Program-made: the position numbers and the translations under genes | Assembly: GCF_000003605.2 (NCBI RefSeq) | Contig: NW_003130856.1 | Location: 307,056 to 338,207 of the forward strand | Origin: Saccoglossus kowalevskii | Taxonomy: Eukaryota; Hemichordata; Enteropneusta; Harrimaniidae | DNA: 31,152 bases | Direction of reading: 5' to 3' | The notes under the pieces: model-generated | Databases searched by the model: none | Seen by the model: the letters and a program-made list of their open reading frames with translations, nothing else | What the model was told of the DNA's origin: nothing | In this document: in pieces, positions 20,355 through 30,032 of the stretch | Position numbering within the stretch: the first letter of the stretch is position 1 | Layout of the letters: each line of letters starts with the position of its first letter

Positions 20355-21004
20355 AGCTCCGCTGTTAGCAATGCACATTTCAAAGAAAGAACTGAAGATA
20401 TCATTAGAAAATGAACAATATGTATAGTACATTGTATCAAAGCAATCAGACTTGCAGTTCTCAACAAGAATTCGAAAAACTATTTTACCAAAAATATTCA
20501 TCAAAATTAGAGAATTAAAGATATCATCACAAAATGAACAAATCTGTGAGAGGTCCACATGTAGTACCTATATATTTAATATCAAAGCAATCAGACCTGC
20601 CGTTTTTAACAAGAAGTCGAAAATATCACTTTTTACCAAAAATGACAAAAATATTCACTAAAATTAGAGAATTAAAGATATCATCACAAAATGAACAAAT
20701 CTGAGAGAAGTCCCCATGTAGTACCTATATATGTAATATCAACGCAATAGGACTTGCCGTTTTTAACAAGAAGTCGAAAATATCACTTTTTACCAAAAAT
20801 GACAAAAATATTCATCAAGAACTAAAGATATCATGAAATGAACAAATCTAAGAGAGGCCTACCCAAGGTACATATACACCAAGTATCAAAGCATTCAGGC
20901 TTGTAGTTTTCAAGAAGAAGTCGAAAAAGTAAAACATTGACACGGACGACGACGGACAATCACTCATATGATAAGCTCCACTCGACAAAGTCGACAGCGG
21001 AGCT
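20355..21004 (+). mobile_element. Pearl/Helentron-like non-autonomous element
   Basis: An 11-bp perfect inverted repeat bounds the element: AGCTCCGCTGT at 20355-20365 and ACAGCGGAGCT at 20994-21004. The core consists of about four diverged tandem units of 145-157 bp. The motif CAAAGCAATCAGACTTGC starts near 20438, 20583, 20740 and 20887, and GAACTAAAGATATCATCACA-like blocks recur with it. To the right is a GACG-rich stretch (CACGGACGACGACGGAC). A near-palindrome then closes the element (20974-21004, AGCTCCACTCGAC..GTCGACAGCGGAGCT). Inverted ends, a tandem core of about 150-bp units, a GACG/ACGG microsatellite and a 3' hairpin together match bivalve 'pearl' elements and other non-autonomous Helentrons. 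Open frames inside are incidental. Confidence 0.7.
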
Positions 21005-22964
21005 AACAAATCATGTCATGTATTTCCATTTTAAATTACTATTTTAAGAAATATATTTTGGCATTAGGTTTAGGTTTACGTATACTGTATACGTAATATA
21101 TCCCTTAAACATCATCTTACAATTTAATTGATTAAGATACAGTAAGTCGGTTTACATTTGTGTACGTGGGTAGAACTCGTGTCTCATTTGTATATGTACG
21201 AAATTTATGTACAATATCACATGGCATAAAATAATATATATTGTATACCATGATCTGAATAACGTAATCACCACAAAAAAGTTTGATTTACTAAAAATCA
21301 AAAGATTTACTAAATTAAATACGTAATTTTTAAGGACGAAAGTTAACGGGCTTCTCCTCAGAGCATTATAATGTACCAACCCCTAACCCCCCACACTCAC
21401 CCACCCCATAAACTCTCACCGTGAACATCACAAGGGCTTTCAATGTAGTACTGAAGTCAACATTAGAAGTACCTCCTAAAATAGAGCTAGTTGGCCTTGA
21501 AAGATGACAACACCAACTGATTTTATAATTTTTCATAGCGATCATAATCAATGAAAGGTATCGGTAATCAATATTTAATACAAAGTGAGAAAGGAACTTT
21601 GAATCAGACATTTTAATAAATACATATAAAGTCGTACATTTTGTAGCTGGCGAACTTTTAAAATATGCAAAACATTCCGAAATTAGGACTTTGTTGACTG
21701 CTGCGCTGCTGCCAAGGTATCTAAATTTGAGATTATTTAAGCCATTTTAGCCACATTTTAGCCCGAAAATGGAGAAGAAATATCCCAACAAATACATGTA
21801 CATAGACCTCAATTTAGCAAATTCCATTGTTATCTATTAAGATTAACTTTTAAACTCACTTGTTCGCAGTGTATATTGCCTATTTGTTTAATGTAGTCCG
21901 TTTAAGGCAAGCGAGTTACTATTCAGTTGCCTGGATGTCAATTTTATTTGTCCCGGCATATATAACTACCCATAATAGTGGCAAACCTGCTGTAAAACTC
22001 AATCCATTTAGATGCAGTAACTGAAAATGGCAAAATAAAAAGCAGGGAAACGAAAAGAGTATTGTCCTAAAAAGTAAAAGCGGTACCTTACGCGAGTGTT
22101 GGAGGAATGTACGCCAATTTGGGGGAAAATAACAGTAAAAGCTTTTTTTTTTAAATAAATGCAATGTGTCATGGGAAAACTAAGTACTAATTCGTGTAAC
22201 TGCACTTAATAGAGAATCTGTAATCACATTTTTGAAGAGACGTCTCTCTTCAATTCAAGTAAAAGGAATTCCTCTCAATATTGTACCAGTATGTGTCAAT
22301 CATACTGCGCCCATCAAAAGGGAGCATCTTTGCTTTGAGTGCAAGAGGGCAATGCTTATTATACCAAGGTAGTGATTGCAGTGACGGGGCCATCGTCAGG
22401 GTCGAAGGTTGCAAACTTAGATTAATGAACACATCATTTCTGTTGGCGAATTCAAAAGAATGTTATTTAACAGCTATAGTGTAATTCAGCATGTCAAGAT
22501 TACAGAACCGCATTACACGGCAATATGTTTTGTCGTCGAGGCATCGCTAACGACAACTTAAAACAGCATGTCGGCGAAAGGAAGGTACCCCCATAATAAA
22601 TGCTGAACCCCAAAACACATTTTTTGTGCCAGGTGACACTCCAGGATATTAGCTGTCACTCACGGCTTTTCAGATGCAAATTACACGTGCAAGTACCAAT
22701 GGTATGTACAGTGCATTTTGCCATGGAAACCATACAAGTGGGACTAAGTGACATTTCCTACATTTATGATACAATCTGTCAACAGAATCATAAGATTGTG
22801 ATCACTCGCTCACTTATCACTCGCCCAAATCAAGATCCAGAAGAGCAAATTATCACTTAATTGTACTTTTCCAAATTCATACATTTTGAAACGATTTTAA
22901 TAGCACAGCAATCCTAAACCTTTGGGCACCACCATCAACTTCAGGCGCCATCCACAAAATAGTT
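21005..22964. other. Stretch without supported gene
   Basis: No supported gene. Several 60-86-codon open frames on both strands (21366-21611, 22250-22484, 22600-22860) show no recognisable domain. A minus-strand segment before CC|GTGAGT (near 22662-22669) was examined as an exon and not called. Confidence 0.45.
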
Positions 22965-23150
22965 CTATTTTATTCAACTTAAAATGTTGCGAAAATTTGA
23001 AATTAGTTGATCAAAAACTTGAAACAATGTCACATTTTGTTTGTTTGGTCCAAAATTATGATTAAATTCAGTGAAAATTACAGAAAATGTGAAAAAATTT
23101 ACCAAAAATTTAAGCGGGAAAAATTTGGCACAATCACAACCAATCTGGTA
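22965..23150 (+). mobile_element. MITE-like element, family 3
   Basis: Contains TTGATCAAAAACTTGAAACA, ATGTCACATTTTGTTTGTTT, GGTCCAAAATTATGATTAAA and TTTAAGCGGGAAAAATTTGG, matching 11475-11665 and, in reverse, 14690-14880. The exact ends are not clear. Confidence 0.6.
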
Positions 23151-24244
23151 TAATAATCGCAATAAACGCAACCTATCATCGATCAGTTATTTGATCGGTG
23201 GACTTTTATCCACAGTTACCATAGATAGTACACTCCTAATATGATTAAATATACACGTACATATGCAATAAAATAATCCACAGTTGAAGTACAACAGCAC
23301 CAGGGAATGACGCTGATAAAGCCTGATAACACTGACACATATAAACATCTGATTGCCAGTGTGTTTGTCAATGTCACCATGACTAGACTGCAAGTCTATC
23401 AAAAACATAATTTACAACGTACATGTTGGCTGACTTGTCCATTGGGAATCAATGTTTAGCAAACACATACAGTCATTTGGGGTTATTTACTAGCTACATG
23501 AAGCCAAAGGTCAAATTCAGAGTTAGCTATGTCAAGTGAAGCACTGAGACATCAGACAACTGGTTGCACATTCTTGGATAAACCAAGACCAAGGTCACGT
23601 AAGTAATTCATTAAGAAATAGACTGTGAATTTGCCCTGAAGGGCGATGGTCATTGCACCTGTATGTGCGACATTTGTGTTAATAAACCTTGATTTTCCCA
23701 CAATCCAATGCGCTTTTCTAATGCTCTGGGCGCCACTTGCACTAATTACCACCAGAGACTCCTTGATACAATGTACCTTTTCCTCACCAAAAAAATTACA
23801 TAATTAAACTTGTTCATCAGTGCAACAGTCCAAGTCACCATCTTTGTTTATACGAGACCCATATCTTGTGCATATGTGGCGCGACGACTACCGTTCTTCA
23901 ATGATCAAAAAGATGGGTCTGCAGATGTACTGACTTAACATGCAATTCTAAAAAATTATGCCATTATTGGCACCAAAGCATGGTCACCTGACTGCTTCAC
24001 AGGTCACAGAATATACATTTCTACTAAAAAAACAAAATTTAAGCATAAAAAGAAATCCACAGTAGGATAGATGAGCAGCGGTTTGCAGGCGAGAACTGTA
24101 GAATGAACAGGAAGAACAGATTATAAGGTACAAAAGTGATCCATTTTATTATGAAATCAGTCGATTATTTGTAATTTTTTAAACCAAACTGCTGTGCTAT
24201 TTCTGATTTTCAGTCTGTGTTGCGTTGTCACATGAATTAAATCG
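23151..24244. other. Stretch with possible retroelement remnant
   Basis: A minus-strand open frame runs from 23752 to 23552 (66 codons, non-ATG start). On the plus strand, GCCCTGAAGGGCGATGGTC (near 23632) followed by TGTGTTAATAAACCTTG (near 23672) resembles the conserved 3' tails of some invertebrate retroelements. No reverse transcriptase is visible. The rest is unremarkable. Confidence 0.3.
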
Positions 24245-24965
24245 TTCTACAGACATTGTTCCGGGGGGCTCTATAATCATTGTTCTAGGGGGCTCTATAG
24301 CCATTGTTCTAGGGGGGCTCTATAACAATTGTCCTAGGGGGCTCTATAGCCATTGTTCTAGGGGGAGCTGTAAAAACATTGTTCTAGGGGGCTCTATAGC
24401 CATTGTTATAGGGGGGCTCTATAATCATTGTTCTAGAGGGCTCTATAATCATTGTTCTAGGGGGCTCTATAGACATTGTTCTAGGGGGGGCTCTATAATC
24501 ATTGTTCTAGGGGGCTCTATAGCCATTGTTCTAGGGGGCTCTATAGCCATTGTTCTAGGGGGCTCTATAATCATTGTTCTAGGGGCCTCTATAATCATTG
24601 TTCTAGGGGGCTCTATAGCCATTGTTCTAGGGGGGCTCTATAATCATTGTTCTAGGGGGCTCTATAGCCATTGTTCTAGGGGGGCTCTATAATCATTGTT
24701 CTGGGGGCTCTATAGCCATTGTTATAGGGGGCTCTATAGCCATTGTTCTAGGGGGCTCTATAATCATTGTTCTAGGGGGCTCTATAATCATTGTTCTAGG
24801 GGGCTCTATAGCCATTGTTCTAGGGGGGGGCTCTATAATCATTGTTCTAGGGGGCTCTATAGCCATTGTTCTAGGGGGGCTCTATAATCATTGTTCTAGG
24901 GGGCTCTATAGCCATTGTTCTAGGGGGGCTCTATAATCATTGTTTCAGGTGACTCTATAGTCACT
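24245..24965 (+). repeat. G-run minisatellite, 24/25-bp monomers (about 28 copies)
   Basis: The monomer is GGGGGCTCTATARYCATTGT + TCTA. Two main types alternate: one with ATAATC, usually preceded by six or more G, and one with ATAGCC, usually preceded by five G. In many places (for example 24600-24700 and 24830-24940) they alternate strictly as a 49-bp dimer. G-runs vary from 4 to 9, so monomers range from 24 to 28 bp. Long open frames (24225-24692, 24696-24887) are by-products. The plus strand carries nearly thirty G-tracts spaced about 19 nt apart. Confidence 0.97.
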
Positions 24966-25315
24966 GTTCGAGTGGTGTCAGTGAATATATATGCCAAAAT
25001 TCACTTCCCTTAAACTAGGGGCTCTATCACTACTTAAGAGTGGTGGTGTCACTAAATATATACATTGTACCAAGATTCCCTTCAACTAGGAGGCTGTATT
25101 CCCATTTGGGGATGAAGGCATCTTTCAAATATACATAACAGTAAGCTAAGGGGCTCTATAACTTTTTGAGAAAGTAGGTATTTTCTAATTCACTGCCCTT
25201 TATTTAGGGATTCTACTGCCACTTGAGGAGTGCTGTGTTTCAGCTCAGTATCTTCAAACTAGGGTTGTTTTATTACCACTTGAGATGTGATGTTCAAACC
25301 ATATAAACAGACAAC
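24943..25315 (+). repeat. Degenerate long-unit repeat flanking the G-run array
   Basis: About five diverged units of 55-70 bp follow the pattern TTCAAACTAGGGGCTCTATT + ACCACTTGAGAAGTGGTGTC + ANTNAATATATACA. Clear copies begin near 25010, 25085, 25150, 25200 and 25255. The transitional unit at 24943-24990 (GACTCTATAGTCACTGTTCG + AGTGGTGTCAGTGAATATAT) carries the short monomer's sequence joined to the long unit's second half. This ties the two arrays together. Confidence 0.7.
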
Positions 25316-25351
25316 TTCAAGCTCTTTCTATGACAGAAGTGGAATACTTAC

Positions 25352-25383
25352 GTCTTTTGCCCAGAATCTGAGGAGGAGGATTT
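25352..25383 (-). CDS. Candidate micro-exon, minus strand
   Basis: A 32-nt segment lies between a strong acceptor tract (TATCTCTGCTTGTCATTCCT + TCTACAAG) and a strong donor (AAGAC|GTAAGT). Entered with one base carried over, it would read (E)ILLLRFWAKD; in another phase, KSSSSDSGQK. The entry phase is compatible with the exon at 30033-30120. It is short and has no homology support, so chance co-occurrence of good splice sites is quite possible. Confidence 0.18.
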
Positions 25384-26521
25384 CTTGTAGAAGGAATGAC
25401 AAGCAGAGATACATCAAAATGATACTGTTTCATTTCATGTTGGCTCTCCAGTCAAACATCATGAATGAGAATACTGTTCAATATTATCATCTTTCTCAAC
25501 AATTATAACATTAAAATCCTGATATTACAGAGCGTTGCCATGATGGTGTAAATCGGTGACGCATTATCCCGGACATTCAGCTAGGATGTTGTTCTTGATC
25601 GCCCGTAAATCATAATGGCCATTGCATATCCCAGAAAATGAATTCGAATAAAATGTGGGAGTAATGTTATGAAGCCAATATGCAAATCTTCAGTTCTTTA
25701 ATATAATTGCAGGTCATACTGTATCAGTTGGCCAGACTATGTTTCTATTTCGCCTTGAACTTAATCTGAGCTTTATTTAATTTTATTGACAAAATACCGA
25801 GTTGCCCGGCAACAAGTTGTGTTGGCGTTTCTATTGTTCTACATTTTAAAGTTAAGTATTGTAATTCTTCGCCCATGACTTGGCCTGCTACACAATTTGC
25901 AATTACTTTTCAGAAACCACCGTGCCAGTGATAATGAACCCCCGAGGGGAGGACGAAATGATCAGTCAGTCAAAGGTGCTCTGTTTTGTAAAGTAGAGTA
26001 TATCCGTAGGCTTAGTCATCTTTACTGATTTATTTCACTTCTGATAACGTGGATGGTAAATTGAATATCAACATTTACGAGTCTCCGTATCACGGACAAA
26101 AGCTTTTTTTTCAGTTTAGTATTCGATCTTTTTTTCTCACTTACGGGTCCCACGTGATGCACGCTACTGAATGCAAGTATAATATACAGCTTGTTTATGC
26201 AAAATATGAATGCTCGTTATACGTTCACTGCAACGTTTTAATTTGATTATTTCATAACAAAACCTGGCCCGTATGAAAAGACCGCTGTTGTATGCATGTT
26301 CTTTCAGAGAAAAACCCAATGTTGTGTAAACTAATAATTGATAAAAAAAAAAAAAGACTCCCTTTCCCATCATGAATGCACAAAGCTAAATTCAGAGATA
26401 CGATGACACTTTCTGTAAAGTACACAGTACCGACAGCCAACATACATGTAGGCTACAGATCATTAACTTTTACCGGCAGTTGCATTATGTATATTGTACA
26501 TGAAAAGTTTGTGAAACGACA
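25384..26521. other. Stretch without supported gene
   Basis: No supported gene. Overlapping 60-70-codon open frames on both strands near 26050-26560 have no recognisable content. An A-run of 13-14 lies near 26342. Confidence 0.45.
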
Positions 26522-26664
26522 TACCGTATTTACTCTATTAGAAGCATATGCGCTTACGTAAATTATAGAGGTGTTTTATAGTCAAAGTACGGTAAGTTGT
26601 ATTTTAATGATTCGCATTACAACAAATATGCTTTTACTAGGGAAACGCTTCTAATAGAGCGGTA
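26522..26664 (-). mobile_element. MITE, family 4
   Basis: The left end TACCGTATTTACTCTATTAG + AAGC is matched by the inverted right end GCTTCTAATAGAGCGGTA. The body in reverse orientation matches 15310-15475. TA is at both ends. It is 143 bp and non-coding. Confidence 0.8.
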
Positions 26665-26681
26665 ATATATATATATATATA
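26664..26681. repeat. (AT)9 microsatellite
   Basis: A short AT dinucleotide run abuts the TA end of the family 4 element, probably expanded from the target TA. Confidence 0.9.
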
Positions 26682-26929
26682 CAGTAATTTAGATGTAAAA
26701 CACAGTATGGACTGGTCAAACTATTGTGAGGTGGAAGGCTGAATTGATCACCAATAGTACCAGTAAGCTTTACATTAATTGGCTTTTATTTTTAGCTGAA
26801 TGGGATTCCAGAAATAAATAAATTAATTAATTGGACATGCACTTATGTAAATACCAGGGGTTTGTGTATGGTGGAAATAGGTTAATTATTCACTGTGTTT
26901 TAATGTTGTTTATTTCACTGACTGGAAAA

Positions 26930-27083
26930 TACGCTAAATTAAAACCAAGTGAATATGTACAATTGAGCATAGAACACATTATCTAAATGATAAAACCATG
27001 AATTTAAAATTCACTGAATATGCCCGAAATGCTAAATCAGCGAAATTTAAACCAAGTGAAAATTAGTCATTTTACAGTTTATA
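26930..27083. repeat. Possible MITE remnant with paired CCAAGTGAA blocks
   Basis: GCTAAATTAAAACCAAGTGAA (near 26934) recurs as GCGAAATTTAAACCAAGTGAA (near 27037). The right edge reads AGTCATTTTACAGTTTA, with an ACAGT end like that of family 1. The second terminus is unclear. Confidence 0.35.
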
Positions 27084-27212
27084 TGCACATCTATTGTAGA
27101 TGCATTTTTAAAACAAATACAGTATTAAAGTTGGCTGAATTGTTTGTTTAAAAAAAAATCAGAATTGAGGGTTGTATAATATAACATTGAAAATCTACCG
27201 AGTGGATATTTT

Positions 27213-27457
27213 TTAACTTCTTCACCACCAATTCCCTCTTTTCATCACAAATTCACAAAATATTCCTGTTTATAGTCTGCACTTTCCTTCAGAAGATTGG
27301 GGCAAAAATAGCCCATTTTTTAAAGTAAAAACTGAAAATTGACTCAAATTTTGTCTGTTGGCTTCAAAATTAGGGTTAATTTCCAGAAATATTGAAGAAT
27401 ATAAAAAAGAAAATTCAGAGAAATTTGGGTGAGAATGTAGAGTGACATAAAGGTTAA
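27213..27457 (+). mobile_element. MITE, family 2, with TTAA at both ends
   Basis: This is the best-bounded copy of family 2. The left end is TTAA (27213-27216) followed by CTTCTTCACCACCAATTCCC. The right end is GAGTGACATAAAGG followed by TTAA (27454-27457). The element proper is 237 bp. The interior matches 2168-2408 closely (CTTCAGAAGATTGGG, AAATTGACTCAAATTTTGTC, TTTCCAGAAATATTGAAGAA). A TTAA duplication is the hallmark of piggyBac-type insertion. Confidence 0.75.
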
Positions 27458-27876
27458 ATAATAGTAGTATGATAAGAACTCAATATGTCAATTGAGGAAT
27501 CCAAACAGGCAAGGTGTGAAAACACTAAAAGACTCAAGGGTGCAACTATAGTTTTTATAGTTGAAAAGACGGATTGAATACTGCTCATCTATTGCCATTT
27601 CCTGCTTGGTTCATTTGAGGAAAATATAATAGAAAAATAAATTTTATCAAAAATTAAGTGTTCTTACTAACAGTAGGATTACGATGATAGTTCCACAGAA
27701 GATACAAAGTACAATCAGACAGTATAGCAGAACTATCCTTACACCGTCTATGATCATACAATCACATCAACATGTAAAAACTGTTTACCGGTATTTGGAC
27801 AACTACAAGGATTAAATATTAAAAAATAAATTTCAAGAGCCAGAAAGCTCAACCAGAGAAAACAAAGTCTTACTTA

Positions 27877-28123
27877 GGGATAGACCATTAGAAAATTAGG
27901 GGGGCAATGGCAGAATTTTAAAAAAAAAATACGCAGGGAAAAAAATCACCCTTCAGTGAACAAAAAACAAAAAAATTCTGCATGCCCAAATCTTAGGGAA
28001 AAAATAATTCACACAATTAAAGAAAATTCATCATGGAAAAAAACAAATGAACTATGAATAAAAACAATATTTTGCACAGTTTTTCTGCAACCAACCCACC
28101 CAGAGTTTTTAATGGTTCATCCC
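27877..28123. mobile_element. PIF/Harbinger-style MITE (GGGATRRACCATTA ends)
   Basis: The left end GGGATAGACCATTAGAAAA is matched by the inverted right end TTTTTAATGGTTCATCCC. A TTA trinucleotide lies immediately outside each end (27874-27876 and 28124-28126). A 3-bp TWA duplication with GGG/CCC termini is typical of PIF/Harbinger. Interior is A-rich, 247 bp, no gene. Confidence 0.75.
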
Positions 28124-28291
28124 TTATTTGTAAATAGCTTACAGCACCTATCTGTATTATTATCAGCTACCAAACTACTCCTGAGTACCGAGTATACATT
28201 TGGTGATACTGTTAATTGTTTATGTCACCCATAGCTCAACTACAGAGCAAAGTCACAACTACAATGAATATAGACAAAAAAACAACACTAA

Positions 28292-28741
28292 GGGACGACG
28301 TCAAAAGATCGATGTCGGATAAAAAACTTAATTCCTTTAATTTTTTTCCAAACCCCCCTACCCCCCCACTGAAACTTAAATGATAAATATTGGTCATGGG
28401 ATCAGACTACATTCACCATTAAATACAAATTGATAATTGGACAGTAGTATAGCATAGCAGTTGGTTGTCGGGTGGGTGTAAAAAGATTTTACAAATGCAA
28501 CTCATTTGACGCAGATTTACACTTGAACCAAACCATTTTTCTGTTTTTTTCCCCTTTTCGGTTATTTCTGTCCATGATCGGATAGAAAAAAAACAAACTA
28601 CAAATACTTCAAGATTTTTTTGACTTCATTAAAAAATAAAATCGTTTTTGTAGGATGGTAACTTTTTGAGTTCAAAACCCCCCACCCCCAAATTAAAGGA
28701 AATAAGTTTTTTATCCGACATTGATCTTTTGACGTCATCCC
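28292..28741. mobile_element. PIF/Harbinger-style MITE with long terminal repeats
   Basis: The left end GGGACGACGTCAAAAGATCG + ATGTCGGATAAAAAACTTA is matched for about 50 bp by the inverted right end (ATCCGACATTGATCTTTTGA + CGTCATCCC), continuing into AATTAAAGGAA and a C-rich patch on both arms. TAA flanks each end (28289-28291, 28742-28744). The element is 450 bp with no transposase. The right terminal repeat contains a perfect CRE palindrome TGACGTCA. Confidence 0.85.
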
Positions 28742-28744
28742 TAA

Positions 28745-30032
28745 AGAAGTATTAATCATGGCTATATAGGACTCATGTTGTAGCTATGTCCCAAAAATTC
28801 ACAACCTGATTACTATACACAACAAACACATTTCAATATTAGAAATTCATTCAATTCAAATATACAAATATTAAAAACTAAGCTCATTCAGACTGCTATT
28901 GCTCCTCCAAAGGTCTCCAGTCATTTTATTGATATTATATGTGACTTTTAGGTTGATTTGCAAATTTTGTTTTTTTGTCCTTGGATAATTATTGGTTTTC
29001 TAGATTATTTGCCTAACTGTTTACATTTAGATACAATGACTTTCATAGTTTTTCACCTATACTATAAGTGTTAATTTCCAAGGCTACTCGGACATAAAAG
29101 TGTGAGAACGTCACGGTGAGCTTGAAAATCACAAAACAAATTAACACTTGAATTTGTTAACGTGCTTTTAATTTTTCTTGATCATTTTCGCCCTAGTGAG
29201 ATTTGTTGTCATTGCAATGCATAAAAAAAAATAACTGGGTATTATAGCTGATCAGCTGAAACAAACTGCCAAATTTGAGCAATTGAGGTCTAAATAAAAT
29301 TAGTGTCTCGTTCCCGTGTTAGCGGTTATCACACAAGTTTAATGGCATCAATATGATTGGTATGATCCGTTGCTCTTCTACTGTCAAGTGTTGACAACGA
29401 CACCAATATTATTACTGTGACAGTATGGCCGTTCAGTTGCTCGTAATAATAAAACTGGGCACTACTACGGCAGTGAAACAACCGCTTATGTAAGCTAAAC
29501 ACAATCCCCTTTGAACCGTAAACAAAGAAAGGACGTAAACCGAGGCCCTGACATCGCCAAACGACACAGCTAAAGAGCATTCTGCTCACGACAGTGCGTA
29601 AAAAGGAACGGTTACCAACCCCAACAAAATCCGACACTTTAATCACATTACGCGACTATTTCTTTTGAAACATTACACGGCCGTGCAGTGTATTACATTC
29701 CGAAAAGACTCGACAAAACGTCAACTAAACATGAAAATTGCACAGTCTCGATTCACACCGCGGAACGCAACGACTGGCATCGACATCATTAGAAGGTGAC
29801 ACGCTCAGATAAGGCGGTATGTGCCCACACTAAGGCCACGGGCGTTCAACAACAATAATCGATGCGAGAAAGGGGCGGTTGTTGTTGTTGTTCGGTTTAT
29901 ACAGAGAACACCAAGCACGTGTATTTTTCACAGACATTGTCCCTAGACCAAGGCGCTCTGTACACTTGCATGTGAACGGGACAAGAACAACTAAATCTGA
30001 AACTATACATAAACACGACGGTGTTAAATTAC
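28745..30032 (-). other. Probable first intron, rising CpG content
   Basis: This lies directly downstream of the exon donor on the minus strand. From about 29300 CpG becomes clearly more frequent. A 105-codon minus-strand open frame (29329-29646) starts at a non-ATG codon and shows no recognised domain. I treat it as incidental. Confidence 0.45.

Noticed and set aside
20276-20661. Overlapping 63-76-codon open frames on both strands
   Set aside because: They lie across the family 1 MITE end and the tandem core of the pearl-like element, and their similarity to each other reflects the repeat units.
22662-22760. Minus-strand 82-nt segment before CC|GTGAGT as an exon
   Set aside because: The acceptor context is poor and the peptide shows no features. 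The CCATGG motif inside recurs in non-coding parts of the window.
24225-24887. 155- and 63-codon glycine-rich open frames
   Set aside because: They are created by the G-run minisatellite, and monomer length changes shift the frame repeatedly.
29329-29646. 105-codon minus-strand open frame in CpG-richer DNA
   Set aside because: It starts at a non-ATG codon, has no recognisable domain, and its length is not exceptional. I treated it as incidental within the probable first intron.
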